DNA from: Gnetum montanum
Taxonomy: Eukaryota > Streptophyta > Gnetopsida > Gnetales > Gnetaceae
Length of the DNA: 64,000 bases
NCBI GenBank assembly: GCA_015680685.1
Contig: MNCI01003697.1
Coordinates: 60,278-124,277 of the forward strand
Reading direction: 5' to 3'
A program made the position numbers and the translations under genes. Below are positions 23,300 to 36,100 of this stretch, piece after piece (the first letter of the stretch is position 1; every line of letters begins with the position of its first letter). Below the pieces are notes generated by a model, which was not told the origin of the DNA, searched no databases, and was given only the letters and a program-made list of their open reading frames with translations.

Positions 23300-26200
23300 A
23301 GGATAGAGTTCATTACTAACTTGTGGGGTTACATGGACTCAAAAGCATGACACATATATACATGACTAACTATGAATGTAACATCTTTTCTTGAGTGGTA
23401 TTGGAAAATTTTCATGCAATGCATGATTAACACATGATAGAAATAAAATAAAACTTGATCTAGCTTCTTCATGTTCTTGGTGATGTTAGTGCCCTCATTG
23501 GCCTTTTTCCTTTGTCATTTGGATTCTATAATTGGTACTTATTAGCAATGCTCTTAGCTTTTCCTATTTAGTTCTAGTATCATGTACTACCCATGCTAAT
23601 TTAGTGATTTTTGTTGGTGTTGGTACTTTTGATGGATATGGTAGTTGTAGAAACATTTTATTGACCTTGACATATCATCTACAAATTATGTTTTTTCTAT
23701 CTCAAAGAATTTATCCATCTTCTGAAGTTTTTGGTATTCAATCATTCTCTTGTCTAGATTTGTTGGAACATCTTTTTTTTATCTTGGTAGTTGGATTTGA
23801 CTAATCAGAACTTAGAGTTTACAATGTGAAGTTTCTAATATGCTTCTTTCTTGACTGCAACCTCTTTGTTATACATGGAATATACTATAGTCACTTTCTA
23901 CTCTAATTTGATCCTTAGCTTGCTTGCTAACAAAATGGCTAAGTTAGTGTAGCATAGATTTGCTAATCCCATGGATTCTATCAAGTCCTCTATCTATAGG
24001 TCTTTGTTATTTAGCTATGCTTTGTGGACAATGGTAAGACTATCCATGATGGATTGCTAATCAAGTGTTTGTTACATGATGGAACTGATCTTGACTTTAG
24101 CCATTTAGATCTTTTGCTTATTAATTTACTTGTACATGACCACTTGATCTTTAAAATATTCTTTAAGACTCTCATGTTTCTTGGTCTAATTTTCTCATCT
24201 GTTGATTTGGATGGTTGACTTCTATCTTGTTGCACATACTTCTTCAATTGATAGGGTTCTTTTTCCCTAGGACAATTGTCTTATTTTGGGATTAGCTCTA
24301 GAAATGTACTCTTTTCATTAATGGATGCTTTATTCAAGTACATTCTTCTACTTTTTAATGTTTTTCAATCTTAAATTTTTTGTAGCAATTCTTTTGTTTT
24401 CTTCTTCTAATGTAGTAATGATCTTAACATGGGTGTATGTCTATGCATTTGCTATTGAGGCATTTCACACTACCTTATCTTTCTCTATTTTCATATGTCT
24501 TTGCTTGGTCATGAGTTGATTTACTTGCTCAGTTTTGAACTTTACAAGCTAGTTTGGTATAATGTATTATGAAAGATCTTTTCTTTCAGATCTTAGTGCA
24601 GCTAGTTCTTCTCATAATTTTTGCACTTCACTCTCTGTGTTGCATCTTGGTTTTTTTCATGATCATCTTGGCTTTTATAGATATTAATTTTAACTTTACT
24701 ACATTGATATTATTAGGGATAGCAAAAAGATTTTGCATGAACTATCTTGTCTACATCAATCTTTCTAAGATGTTTTCATGTTTAGTAGCAAATATTATTT
24801 CTTTTTCTACTATTTTGGCTAATGTTTATACATCCTTAACTCTAGAAATGTTTGTTGGTGACACAAAGGAAATATTAAATGATTTTTTAATATAATATAG
24901 TATGACTTATTTTGCTCCAGTTGCATCTTGGTATTGCATCACCACTATAATGGATCCTTCTCTAGTTTTCAATATTACCTAGAATGATGCAGTGTTCCTT
25001 GAAATTTGTTTTGCCTAATCATCATTCTCTCTTTTTTGATAAGATATTTGACCAATGGTGGAGCTTGTAGATACTATAGGTCTACTTGGATTATCCCTTA
25101 TTTTGTATATATTTGAAACTTTCATGTTGCATCAATTGATTATTTATACTACCTATTATAGGTGGGTCATGGAATGTTTGTAGTTTGGTTATGCTAGTGG
25201 ATCACTCTTTCATGCTCAATCTATAATTGGAGTTAACCCACTAGGTCCTACTTATTCTATGTCTATGGCTGAAATATTTTCCACTTGTGTTGATCCTACT
25301 ATAGCCTCAATGCTTGCTAGTTCCTCTACTTGATCCTTCTTGGGTAGCATTAGCTTGAAGATTTCTACATATGAAGCATTTTGGGCTTTTTGGAGAACAT
25401 CATTGGTATAGCCCAAAATTCTAGCTTGTTTGCACAACCTCCTAGTAAGATAAGGGAATGAAAGAGTGGGTTTCGCTATCTTCTTCTCTTTGAATTTTAT
25501 TTGGATTTTTAAAAACAATAGATGAGAAATGTTGGCTTAAAATTTTCCCATTAAGATAACACTTCATTTGGTAGCATATGTGGAAATTATATTAAGTATT
25601 TTGATTAGGAAGATATGGCATGTTCCAATCTTAATGTAAATTTTCTCTACAGTCAATAATTTGTGATATTCTTTCTCTACAATTTCATATGCCCTCTACA
25701 ACCATAAATTCTATGGACATTTGAGTGATGTTGGCTTTGACATTTGGTATATTCAATGGCCTTGTGATTACTTCTATTGAATATGGCATTGTGACTTCCT
25801 CAATCTTTATTATGACATCATCTTGTTTGTTCTATCAAAATTGATGGAATTTTCCAAAATATCATTAATCATTGCATGATATGATTGGATAGAGTGGTAA
25901 AGCTTGGAGTTGTTCATGAATCTCTATAGGTGCAAACTTCATGAATGGTTGAAAGTTGAGTTCCATTATCACAGTGGACATGATAGAATTTTCTTGTATG
26001 GCTTGTAGACACGTATTTGAGAGTATAAGGCATTATCCTTATTCTGAAGCTATTGGTGCATTAGCTTTTGCTTGTGTAGATTATCTTGTTGTAAGTATGG
26101 ATTGATGGATTGAATATGATTGTGTCTATTACTCCATGGGAGAAGTTTTTTTTGTGCCTCATCCTCATCCTCTTTCTATTAAGCTCTTTTCTCATGGTTG

Positions 26201-26660
26201 TGATGGTCCCTTAGCTTTGGGTATTCTCTTTGGCAACATTTACAAACATAAGAAAATTCAAGATTACCCAAAAATCCCAAAAAGAATCCAAATGGTTCCT
26301 AATTGTTCATCAATTTTTGGGTTTTTGATCAAAAGCATTATATGTAATCAATTTTATTTTTAATTTGGATTGTAGAGTTTGGAAAATTCAATGATTTAGA
26401 AAGATCTATTATTCATAATTAAATAATTAAATAATTAATTAAAAGTAAATTTAACTTAATGATTCATCATTATCTTCAGTTTATTTCTTAACATGAATTT
26501 GAATGGTTACTTGGAAAGAAACATTAAGTTTATTAGCATATTTTAGATCAAAAAATGATTAAATCATATGGTTCTTATTCTTAATTGTTCTTCGATGTGC
26601 TGGAAAAATTTTATATAATTCATAGAAACTATGTATAATTCTCTCTCCCATGATTGAGAT
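23300..26660 (-). pseudogene. Extra ORF (aORF) of element F, between the 3' region and 3' LTR
   Basis: Decayed minus-strand coding sequence. The clearest segment is at 25252-25518: FKEKK...TLSFPYLTRRLCKQARILGYTNDV, matching TLSFPCLIWKICKMAGIVCYSNDT of element B's extra ORF at the same relative place. The pattern (F)P.LI...C..AGV resembles the putative plant transposon protein domain found in Athila-type elements, from memory. A possible start is the ATG near 26652 (MGERIIHSFYEL). It lies about 150 bp downstream, in element sense, of a TATA-like sequence. Downstream parts (24900-23400) are Lys/Asp-rich and broken. The protein's role is unknown; in Athila elements this position is often called env-like. 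Confidence 0.6.
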
Positions 26661-26807
26661 GATCACTTTGTAAGTAAAAGGAATCCAAAATGGCTCAAAT
26701 TGGACATGTGGTGAGGAAGATATGGAGTTTTGAAGGGTTTTAGATAAAGAAACAAAATGAACTCTCCTTGAATGAAATGATGGAATGGAAAACATTTCAA
26801 TGATCTA

Positions 26808-26822
26808 TGTGTATATATAGAT
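26808..26822 (-). promoter_or_regulatory. Internal TATA-like sequence upstream of the extra ORF of F
   Basis: The minus strand reads aatctatatatacac. Element B has aatcctatatatac (36087-36100) at the equivalent place before its extra ORF. The two copies otherwise differ strongly around it, so the conservation is suggestive of an internal promoter. No expression data. Confidence 0.4.
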
Positions 26823-27245
26823 TTTTATGAGAGCGACATTGGAGATGTGATACCACAAACCCTCATATAGCATATAATTAATATCATTGTTGAAATTTTT
26901 GCAAAGTTTGAAGGAAAAATTTGATGGAATGACTAGTATAGATGGTGTAAAGATGATCCAAAGGATTCTTGATCATAGGTGATGCTTAGAATATGAGAAT
27001 TTAATGTCAAAATTATGTTAAAGGAGCTTGGGAAAGGTAAGTCAACTAAGGCTTAGAAGATGATTTGATCAAAATTGCTAAACTTATGAGTAACTATGAA
27101 CATGTATGGAAATAATAATCAGTGATAAAGTATCTAGAAGGTACAAGATGATGTGGGATTAGTCATTAGGTAAGAAATAAAAGATTTATACAAGTGGATC
27201 CTTCCCAAAGTAGGCTCCTAACCTTACCATCCTTGTATAACCACA
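26823..27245 (-). other. 3' region of element F, segment left of the B insertion
   Basis: Contains 'caagtggatccttcccaaag' (27193-27212), the reverse complement of the tract 'ctttggggaggatccacttg' conserved in B, C and D. No coding sequence. Ends where the LTR of B starts. Confidence 0.65.
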
Positions 27246-28184
27246 TGATGAGTCACTTTTAGTTGGTTGCGTCGATGAGGCCTCATTGATGCAACCTCAT
27301 CAACTAGGCCTTCATTGACAAGGCCTAGTCAATGCATCATATCATGCGTCGATGAGGCCCCACTGATGTAGTATTAATTTTTGGCTAGAGATATGCACCT
27401 ACTAGATACATTTATGACATTAGAGATTTTAGTTGCAGTGAAGCTCTTGTAGTTTTTCCATTGAAAAATTAGAATTTTCCTCTTGAGTGCCCATAGAAGG
27501 AGTCATTAAGTGTACGGATCTTTATTTGAGCACTGTTGTACTTGAGCATGATAGTGTGTGTGGCAATAAAGATGAGCTTTCTGATAAACCTTGTAGCACT
27601 TTGGATAGATTAAATATTTTATTTATGCATTTAATGTTTTTAATTATTTGTTAAATATTTTTAATTATTTATTAAATGTTTTCTAGAAATTAAGTTAATT
27701 AGGAAATTAAGTAAGATAAATTACACACATAAGTACGACCACTTCGAGTGTAACATGTATTTGCTTGGTAATCCTGATAGCATTATTGCTTGGTATGCCT
27801 AGTAGCATAACACTTGGTCATTCAGCAATGGATATGTGGGTTCAGGACATGTATGGAAAGTAGGACCAGATGCTTATGTTAGGACTAGTTAGACATTAGT
27901 TGATTAGTTAAATTAAATTAGTTAATCCAACCACTTTATTTCTCTTTAAGTACCAAAATCATAAAATATACAAAATGATAATAATTAGATGCCTCAATTA
28001 CACTTAACCATACTAGTGTACATCATAAGTGTAATTGGGAAGACAATGATTGACCTTAAGGCAAGATTCACTTCCTAGAGGACTAGTGCACTAGAAATGA
28101 TAAAGTCCATAGAATTCAGCTGGATCATGCATGAACGCTTTGTGATTCATATGGTTGGGCATAGGGATACCTCACCACTCATAA
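27246..28184 (+). repeat. 5' LTR of element B
   Basis: 939 bp, TGATGAGTCAC to CCACTCATAA (the final CATCA is mutated). The U3 is built from repeats of 'gatgaggcc' and 'gcctcattgatg'. The tract 'ggcaataaagatgagc' follows in R. The U5 side has the shared 'tgcttggtatgcctagtagc' and 'gtgggttcaggac' tracts. Confidence 0.9.
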
Positions 28185-28185
28185 T

Positions 28186-28203
28186 TGGTGCCATTACCAA
28201 GGA
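28186..28203 (+). promoter_or_regulatory. Primer binding site of element B
   Basis: TGGTGCCATTACCAAGGA lies one T after the LTR. It is the best-preserved primer site in the window together with that of C. It matches the tRNA-Asp complement typical of Athila elements apart from transitions. Confidence 0.75.
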
Positions 28204-28339
28204 CTTTGTTTGTTGAAATGTGTGCTATTTAGGTTTAAGTAAATACCATCAATATCGTTGTATGAACCTTAAGGTCAATATCATTCCTACTATACATAGA
28301 ATTATAAAGCACATTGATAATTTTATTTTGTTTCGCAAA

Positions 28340-30850
28340 ATGTCTTCTTCTTCTCACAAGTGTGAAGATGTCTAACCACTAGTCCCATAGGAGTGCAAAG
28401 CAGTATATACTCATCTAGATGAGTTTGTGCCAAACTTCATCTTCATCCTACATTAGGATGAATAGTTGCGATAGTGTGATATGGAGGGAAACATCGTCTT
28501 GTACCCTAATTGATTTGTGCTTGGGATGCTATTTAAAACTCTTGGGAAGTTGGGCATAGTAGATCTTCATGAGGAATACATCATGGATGGTGATGACACT
28601 TGAAACTACTATCTCACTAAAACACAACACACATGAGATCGATGTCAGGAGAAACTCCATGAGGCTATGAAGGGGAAACATTTCACTAATCCCTTGTTCC
28701 TACTAGATCAAGATGACAATGAGGATCCTCCCTTTGAAGGTTCTCAACATGAAGATTTTCCACCCCCTATTATTAATGACAAGGGTGTGACCCTAAACTT
28801 GTGATCCACTATTTATCAACTAGGTTTAGAAAAAAGTGACAACCAAGGTAGGAACTTAGGCAAGCATCACAATAGCAAGGGATCTAAGGATGGTGATCAT
28901 AATAAGTGAAAAAGTAATGGTGGACACTGCAGTGGTGGTGGCGATCCACCTTCCTCTTCATCCTCTTTATCCAATTCCAAACATTCCTCTTCATTTGACA
29001 ATTCTCATAGAAGCCATTATTGAAATAATCATGATGAAGGTGATTAATGAGATAATATTGACCATGAAGGTCACCAAGAAAGAAGGGGTGGCCAAATCCA
29101 TCATCGGCATCGATGTAATGATGATGAAGAACTTTTATTAGTGACCCAAAGTATGCTTAACATTGCAAAGGCGGTTAAAATTTCAACTAGGCATGTGAAA
29201 GATAGTCAAATCAAGCACCTAGACATGAACAATATCCCAAGATTTGAGTGTGGATACAACTCTAATTTGCAAACACATCTACAATCTTTCCATGATGCCT
29301 GTGCCTTATAGAACATAGAGAATGAATGGTAGAAACTCAAACTCTTTCCCAAGACATTCATCTACAGATGGAGTACTATGTTAGAGCTATTTAATGATAA
29401 ATATTAGATGTAATTTAGAGTGTCTAATCTAAGAAGGTAAATCCAAGATTGGAAATAAGGAACACATGAAACCTTGGATGCTGCCATGTAAAAATACTAT
29501 TCACTCTTACATAGATGCCCTAGCCATGGTTATTCTCAGAGGAAACAACTTCACCACATCATAGATGGGCTTAGAGTAGAAACTAGAAGAACTCTTGGGG
29601 TATATGCCCAAGGGAGATTATCTAAACTAAGAGGTTATCAAATCCAAAGGATAATTGAGTAGGTAGCAAAAGAAGAAAATGAGCTATGAAAAAGGTAAAG
29701 TGTAGAAGAGTATAATAGGGATCATTTTATTAGGAAATGGGAGGTCTAATTCTATGACAAGGAGGAGTTACCAATTGATGAAGTGGTGAATAGGAAAACA
29801 TTCCCCATCCAAAATTTTGTTTTTGATATTTTGGCAAAGGTTGACAAATTATGGGACTCTTTGGATGAAAATTTTCAAATTACCATGAAGATTGTTAAAG
29901 AATCCAAAGAGAAAAATAGTGATCGTAATCGTAGGAGGTGAAAAGAAGCTAAATGTGCCTACCAAAGAGGTAAGGCCAAAGCTACTATAGTAGAGGAAGT
30001 TGTAGACATTGACTTTGATGATGAAACTAATTGTGACATCTATCAATACAAACATACAAAGGGTTATTGCCTTATTGTGTCACACTTACAAGAGCTTGGG
30101 GTGTATGCATTGAACCCTTGACTAGCATGCAGATAAGCACCTAGATGATTACCTTATCCTCAAGGAAATCCAAGGAAATTCCATCAACAACAACAAGCTT
30201 ACTACCCAAGTGAAACACCTCCACAACCTTATGAATAATACCAATAATGGTACCAGCTACAATTGTGGGGAATGCCGCTACCAAGGTAGTAGTACCCTTA
30301 TAGGAAACTACATCCATATGAATATTATGTTCAACAACCTGTCTCCCCTAGAAGCTCTACAAGTCATACATCATTTCAACATCACTATTACCCTCCGAAG
30401 TACCATCGAACACATTCATCTACTTGAGGAAAAAATGCATATTCATATTCATGTGACCCTCTACATCTGTCTGCACACACACCTCCACCTTTAGCCCAGT
30501 TACCTCCTAGTCCATCCATGCAGGGTGATATTCCTCCATAACTACAAGAATGAAATGCTACAAGGGCTGTACATACACAATTGGCTTTCTAGCCAACTCA
30601 TTTGGACAATTGATCAAGAAAAAGAGCTTTCTTTTAACTCAGAAGTCCTCTTCAACCCTCACAATCTAGTCCAGCTGATCATCCTGCATCTCCAGCACTC
30701 TTATCCTATGCGTCAAACACCTTCAAGTGACCTTGAAACCAAGTGCCACCTAGGATTTACACTTTAATGCTAACTCATGTTGTTTCCAACTAGAGAAAGG
30801 TTGGAAATCTTTCCACGAAAAGATATAATCTAGGAAGTTTACTCATTTAT
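28340..30850 (+). pseudogene. gag remnant, element B
   Basis: The start ATG at 28340 (MSSSSHKCEDV) is preceded by a leader of about 137 bp after the primer site. The N-terminal domain includes AYTHLDEFVPNFIFIL-like sequence (about 28408-28460). A His/Asp/Ser-rich linker is followed by the capsid-like core HLDMNNIPRFECGYNSN (29217-29270) and ALQNIENEW-type sequence. The motif C-X10-C-X5-H is at 30032-30085 (CDIYQYKHTKGYC), followed by ALNP. The tail is Pro/Gln/Tyr-rich. Stops (several TAG in place of Trp or Gln codons) and frameshifts break it. Confidence 0.82.
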
Positions 30851-31350
30851 CTATAGATCCATGAAAGGCTCTTCTTGACTCTAGTTCTAGAGTTAATCTC
30901 ATCTCCCATGACATGTATAAGGATTGGAATCTACCACCTCTTAAGAAGAGCAACATTTTTCTAGAATTAGTAGATAAGTTAATTACTATCCCTCTAGGAT
31001 TAGTAGAGAACATTGTAACCATAGTTTGTGGGTGGTGCTATCCTAATGATATTCTAGTAATCAAGGTGGACAACTACAAAAGTGACTTCCCCATCATTAT
31101 GGGAAGGGGTTGGTTAAGCACAGTCGACACATGTATGGGTATAAGGGATCTATGTTTAGAAATATACAAGGAAAATGAACTAGAAAAGATTGAGAGGAAG
31201 TGTATTTCATGCATCAAATACAATGATAATCAGTGCAATTGTGTGCAAAATATTTGGTCAATTAGAAGTACACACATTAAAGCATGCAATTAGTGTGTAC
31301 AAGAAAATAACATTCAAAGGTGTCTATATGTAGCAGTCATAAAATAGGAG
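30850..31350 (+). pseudogene. Aspartic protease remnant, element B
   Basis: Reads LLDSSSRVNLISHDMYKDW, equivalent to LLDLGSRVNLIS in D. The Gly of the active-site triplet is lost (D-S-S). An open stretch at 30913-31293 continues with VDKLITIPLGLVENIVTIV and PIIMGRGWLSTVDTCMG, a conserved C-terminal part of this protease region. It would have cut the gag-pol polyprotein. Confidence 0.8.
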
Positions 31351-31769
31351 GGCACCCAGTGGCTGATAGCTAACTTAGATAATAGCACATTATGCATGGA
31401 ATCAACTAGGAGCCTAACATGTGCTTATGTTGAAGGAATGGACAAAATTGAATAAGTCCATTCCCAAATCTCTGATGAAGATGATGATACCTATTAGGGA
31501 GAGTTGGAAATCCCTAATAACTTTAAGCAAGAGCCCTTAGAGCTAAAAAATTTACTTACCAACATGGAATATGCATTTTTAAACAATGGTAAACTAGTCA
31601 TAATTAATGCCAAACCTGCTCTTGAATAAAAAGAAAAGCTATTTAAGGTAGTTAACAAATGGCCAATAGCCTTTGCTTGGTCATATCCTAAGCTAACAAG
31701 AATCAATTCAAGGATATGCTAGCATCACATTTAAATTGACCTAGCCATAAAGCCTAGAAGATAACCACA

Positions 31770-32990
31770 GAGGCTGTTGAACCCCAAATTGAAGCAAATT
31801 GTCAAAGAGGAAATTGAACAATTCCTCAAGGTAACGTTCATCTATCCCATCATGGATAGTGAGTGGGTTAGCCCACTTGTAATTGTGTCAAAGAAGGGTG
31901 GCAAATGGTAGGTCTGCATTGATTTTAGGCTATTGAATATGACAACATTTAAAGATCAATTTTCTTTGCCATTTGTGGATTAGGTGTTGGACACCATATC
32001 TAGGCATTATTATTATAGCTTCTTGGATGATTATAGTGGCTATAACTGAATTCAAATTTAGCTAGAAAATTAGGCCAAGACAACATTCACAAGACCTTAG
32101 TGGACTTTTACATATTGTAAGATGCCATTTAGTCAATGCAATGCCCCTACAACATTTCAATGCTTGGTCCTTAGTATCCTCCAATAGTAGATTGGTAGTG
32201 GTGTTGAAGTCTCCATGGATGAATTTTCCACATATGTAGCTACATTTTAGCAAGGTTGGATTACCTTGAGTAAGTATTGAAGAGATGTGTGGAAAAAAAT
32301 TTGTAGCTCAACTGGCAAAAGAGCCATCTCATGATCTAAGAAGGCATTGTGCTAGGGCACTGAATTTCACAAAAAGAGATTGATGTATACTTAGAAAAGA
32401 TAAGGATCATCCAAGGAATAACACACCAACTAGAGACCATTAAAGATATTTGGTCATTCCTTGGACGCACTAGCTACTATTGGCGATTCATAGAAAATTT
32501 CTCTAAGATTGTAAAGCCATTGGTAGAGCTTACAAAGAAAGATGCACCTTTCATTTAGACCAAGGAATGTGAACACACATTCCAATAGTTAATAGAGAAA
32601 CTCATAAAACACCAATCCTATGAGCACTAGATTGGTCTAGATCCTTCCATATCATCATGGATGCATCTAACTACACCTTGAGAGTAGTGCTTATGCATAT
32701 GGATGATAAAATATGTCCATATTACATCCACTACACAAGTTGAAGCATTGAGGGAGCACAATTAAATTACACCACCATAGAAAAGGAGGTAATGGCAGTG
32801 TTGTTTGCTCTTGAGAAGTTTAGGCACTATGTGCTTGATTATAAAGTATTTGTGCATACAAACCATAGTGCATTCCTCTTCTTCATGAATAAGCCAATGG
32901 TGAACCTTGGTTTCATACGGTGTAGGAATTTGATCTCACATTGGTAGATAGAAAAGGAGCCAAGAATGTGATCGTAGACCATCTCTCTCA
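31770..32990 (+). pseudogene. Reverse transcriptase and RNase H remnant, element B
   Basis: RT reads LNPKLKQIVKEEIEQFLK, WVSPLVIVSKKGGKW, CIDFRLLNMTTFKDQF, YSFLDDYSGYN, then VEVSMDEFSTY in place of the VFMDDFSTYG box. RNase H reads FHIIMDASNYTLRVVLM, HYTS-SIEGAQLNYTTIEKEVMAVLFALEKFRHYVL. Stops are mostly TAG or TAA at former Trp or Gln codons. Two catalytic-box residues are changed (FM to SM, DD to DE). Confidence 0.87.
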
Positions 32991-33239
32991 CCTAAGATGG
33001 GATAATAAAGAGGATGAGATCTTGCTATCTGATCAATTTCTAGATGAAATCCTATCTACAAGAGAAATAAGTGAATAAACACCTATAAAAGTAACATGGC
33101 ACAATGGCATCCTCATCTATCTTCTCACTTAAGAGATGCCACAAGATTTGGATTTTAGAAAGAAGCAACAATTTCTTCAATGAGTCAAATACTTCATGGA
33201 GATCAACGAACACCTCTACAAGGTGTGTGTTGATGGCTT

Positions 33240-34360
33240 GATTCATTGATGTGTCCCTGACAAAGATCAACTACACATTCTCTAGGATGCTCACAAAGGG
33301 TCTTGCAAAGGCCACTATGTAGGGAGATGCATGGCCATAAAAATCCTAATGGTAGTATACTATTGGCCTACAATCTTTAGGGATGCCCACCAGTTTGTCA
33401 AGTCTTGTAAATGTTGTTAACAAGATGTGGGGATGACCACTTGGATGGAAGGTCCTCAATAGTGGGTTCAACCACTAGAACCTTTCAACATATGGGGCAT
33501 TGACTTCATGGATTCCATCACATCCATGTTGAATAGAAAGGCGTATATTATAGTAGCAGTTAACTACTGATCAAAATGGGTAGAAGTAGTAGCTGTTATT
33601 GATTGTACATTATTCACTGCTACTAGATTCATACAAAAAAAATATTAGAAATAGGTTTGGGATGCCACATTTACTAATTTTTGACAATGGAACTCATTTC
33701 ATAGGTGGCACTTTTAGAAAATTAATGTAGTGCTTAGGGTTTGAACATAAATTAACAACACCCTATGACCCTCTAGCCAACAGTCAAGTAGAGGTAACAA
33801 ATTGGGAGATTACAAAAATACAAACATGGATCATTAGAAAATATAGAAAGGATTTGAGTACAAATCTTAACAATGCTCTCTAGGCTTATCCTTTAACATG
33901 AAAACTTCCTATTGACTATTCTTCGTATGAGTTAGTGTACGGGAAACTTCCAACAGTCTTGATTCAATATGAGTTTCATACAGTCTTAATAGCCTATGAT
34001 CTATATCTTGATCTAAGTCTAGCATAGAAAGAAAGATCAACTTGAACATGTTAGATGAAAACTGATTAGTGGCCTTATCCCTGAATGAGGTAAACAAAGC
34101 ATTCAGCAAACAACATCATGACCTTAGAATATGAAAGGTAAAACTTCAACTAGAAGATAAGGTTATCTACTCAAACCCCACACATGTACCCCAAAAGGAA
34201 AAGTTTCAAACATTGTGGGAGGGACCTTATATAATTCATCAAACCTTTTCCTCTAGGGCCATGTTAATCTACAAACTTGAAAGCTTGGATAAGAAGTAGT
34301 TGGTCAACATCTAACAAGTGAAGCCCTTCCTCAAACCTAAACATGCAAATGCAATTACCA
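33240..34360 (+). pseudogene. Integrase remnant, element B
   Basis: The N-terminal zinc module reads DAHKGSCKGHYVGR...YYWPTIFRDAHQFVKSCKCC. The catalytic core begins WGIDFMDSI (33495-33525). The second Asp segment is frameshifted and decayed near 33670-33700. The C-terminal part reads KFQTLWEGPYIIHQTFSSRAMLIYK. No chromodomain is visible, as expected for Athila-type elements. Confidence 0.83.
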
Positions 34361-36010
34361 TCTTGATAGGTGGACAACAAAGTTCCATTTTTTAGATCTC
34401 CTCCTTCAAACTTAGTCATGGGGGAGATGGCCATCCATGCTAACCATCAATCTAGCTTCTCATTTTTTCTACATTTTTTTTCATGTTTTTATTTTACAAA
34501 GTCTTTGATTTTCCGATTTTTTCTAATTTTACACCATTATTAGTATCTTTGAACCTTTCTTGATTATCTTACACTTTCTTTCATATATTTTAATTTGTTT
34601 TGTTTTGTTCAAAGTGTGATATTTCATTATTTTTGCTAATAAAATTGCTTTATTGTCATAGGACATAGTGCCACTATTGTTGTTTACTAATGATGGTTTA
34701 TGCTTAATGTTGTGATTGTTGATATCTAGTTTCTGTTTTTGAATTTTGATGTCTGAGGACTTTGGCATGGTTTATTTTTCATGGAATAGGTAGTAAGTCC
34801 ATGTCATTTGCCCATCCAATGAACTCTATGGTTTTTCTTGTTTTGGGAATTTGAGGTCCCTTTTATTAAAAACTTGTAATCAATTAGTGAGCTTAGTAGT
34901 TTTGGAATTAGGAAGGTTTGAAAGGTTTGTAAAGGATGTGACTTTAAGAGGACTCAATACTCTTTGTACTCTTCTACTTTCTTGAGTGCTTGAGTGTTTT
35001 TCATGGACTTCTTACTCTTCCATACCATCGACTAATAGGAAGTCAAATAAAGTCTTTGCATGGTGTGGTTCCCATCCAATTTTTTTTTAAAAAATAAATT
35101 ATGGAAATTCAAAGCACACCTCTTAGACATGAATAAGTCCTTAAATGGTGTGGTTTCCATTTCAAAACAAAAAAACCATGGAAATTCAAACCACATCCCT
35201 TCGACAAATAAACAGGCTATAAGCACTAGTTATGGGACTCAAATGACATGCACCTATGCCTGCAGGTCACCTCTAAATAAGGCCATCTTTCTTTCACTTG
35301 CTACTTCTTTTTCTTCTCTTTGTGGAATGGTGGTTGTTTTGTGGAAGCACTCTTTTATCTTGAGTGAGTGGATCAGTCTTAGAGTGGCGATGCGAAGTCA
35401 CCAAAAGTAGCTGATTTTGGTCCAGACTAAGGGTGGATCTTCTTAGGACATTTTAATCACAACTTCCACAAGGGGCTTCTTATGACCTCAATTCAAAACT
35501 CCATTCCACTTTCTCTATTATCCATCCATGTCTCCATAACTCACCTCACTGCTATGTTCTATGTTATGCTCTATGTCTTAGTCTGATGTGTTGGGATTCT
35601 TAAGTAGATTATTTTTGGTTAGTCCTTAACTTGTCATGCCATTAAATTAATTGTGGGGTCCACAGACTCTTAAATTAAGGTTAAGTAAGGGCAAAAAGAG
35701 ATATGAGCCTACTATGGGGAGGACCCACTTGCATAGCTCTTGGTTTGGTTAGTTAAGGTCCCTTACCTTCGACATTGCCACAATCTTATCTTTCACATAT
35801 TTCATTGGATATTCCACTTAGTGCTCCTTAACCTTTTATTTCATTCATCCCATGAATCAATTTTTCTCCATTTTTTCAAATTTATGAGCTTAAATACCAT
35901 CTTCTCATGTTTTCATAGTGTTCTTGACCTTTTAAGCTTTCATTTGACACCAATTTCACTCAAAAAATCCTTGTATTTTGCAAGTTTGACCAAAGTCAAC
36001 AATCATCAAT
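34360..36010 (+). other. 3' region of element B after integrase
   Basis: Non-coding. Shared landmarks with A, C and D are 'cttagtcatgggggagatgg' (34411-34430), two copies of the inverted repeat (35061-35120 and 35145-35197), 'aagcactagttatggg' (35223-35238) and 'gagcctactatggggagga' (about 35706). No ORF in it resembles a known protein. Confidence 0.7.
35061..35197 (+). repeat. Conserved 3'-region inverted repeat, duplicated in element B
   Basis: Two tandem hairpin-like units. Unit 1 has arms 'tggtgtggttcccatcc' (35061) and 'atggaaattcaaagcacacc' (35101-35120). Unit 2 has 'ggtgtggtttccatttc' (35148) and 'catggaaattcaaaccacat' (35177-35196). Loops are T- or A-rich. A, C and D carry one unit each, so B has a local duplication. 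Confidence 0.65.
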
Positions 36011-36019
36011 GGTGGTCAA

Positions 36020-36100
36020 CAACTATGTCAATGAGGCCTTGTCAATGAGGCCCTATTGATGAGGCCTTGTCGATGAAACCCAAAAATCCTATATATACTA
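36020..36100 (+). promoter_or_regulatory. Internal U3-like module with TATA box in element B
   Basis: Four repeats of the type 'tcaatgaggcc' or 'gatgaggcc' (36025-36070) are followed by a TATA-like 'cctatatatac' (36090-36100). The same 'gatgaggcc' repeat fills the U3 of B's own LTRs upstream of their TATA region. The module lies upstream of the extra ORF, so it could drive a separate transcript. That is inference. Confidence 0.45.

Noticed and set aside
24325-24895. Hydrophobic plus-strand frames that look like membrane proteins
   Set aside because: They are antisense to the extra ORF of element F; Phe/Leu richness comes from reading Lys/Glu/Asn-rich coding sequence backwards.
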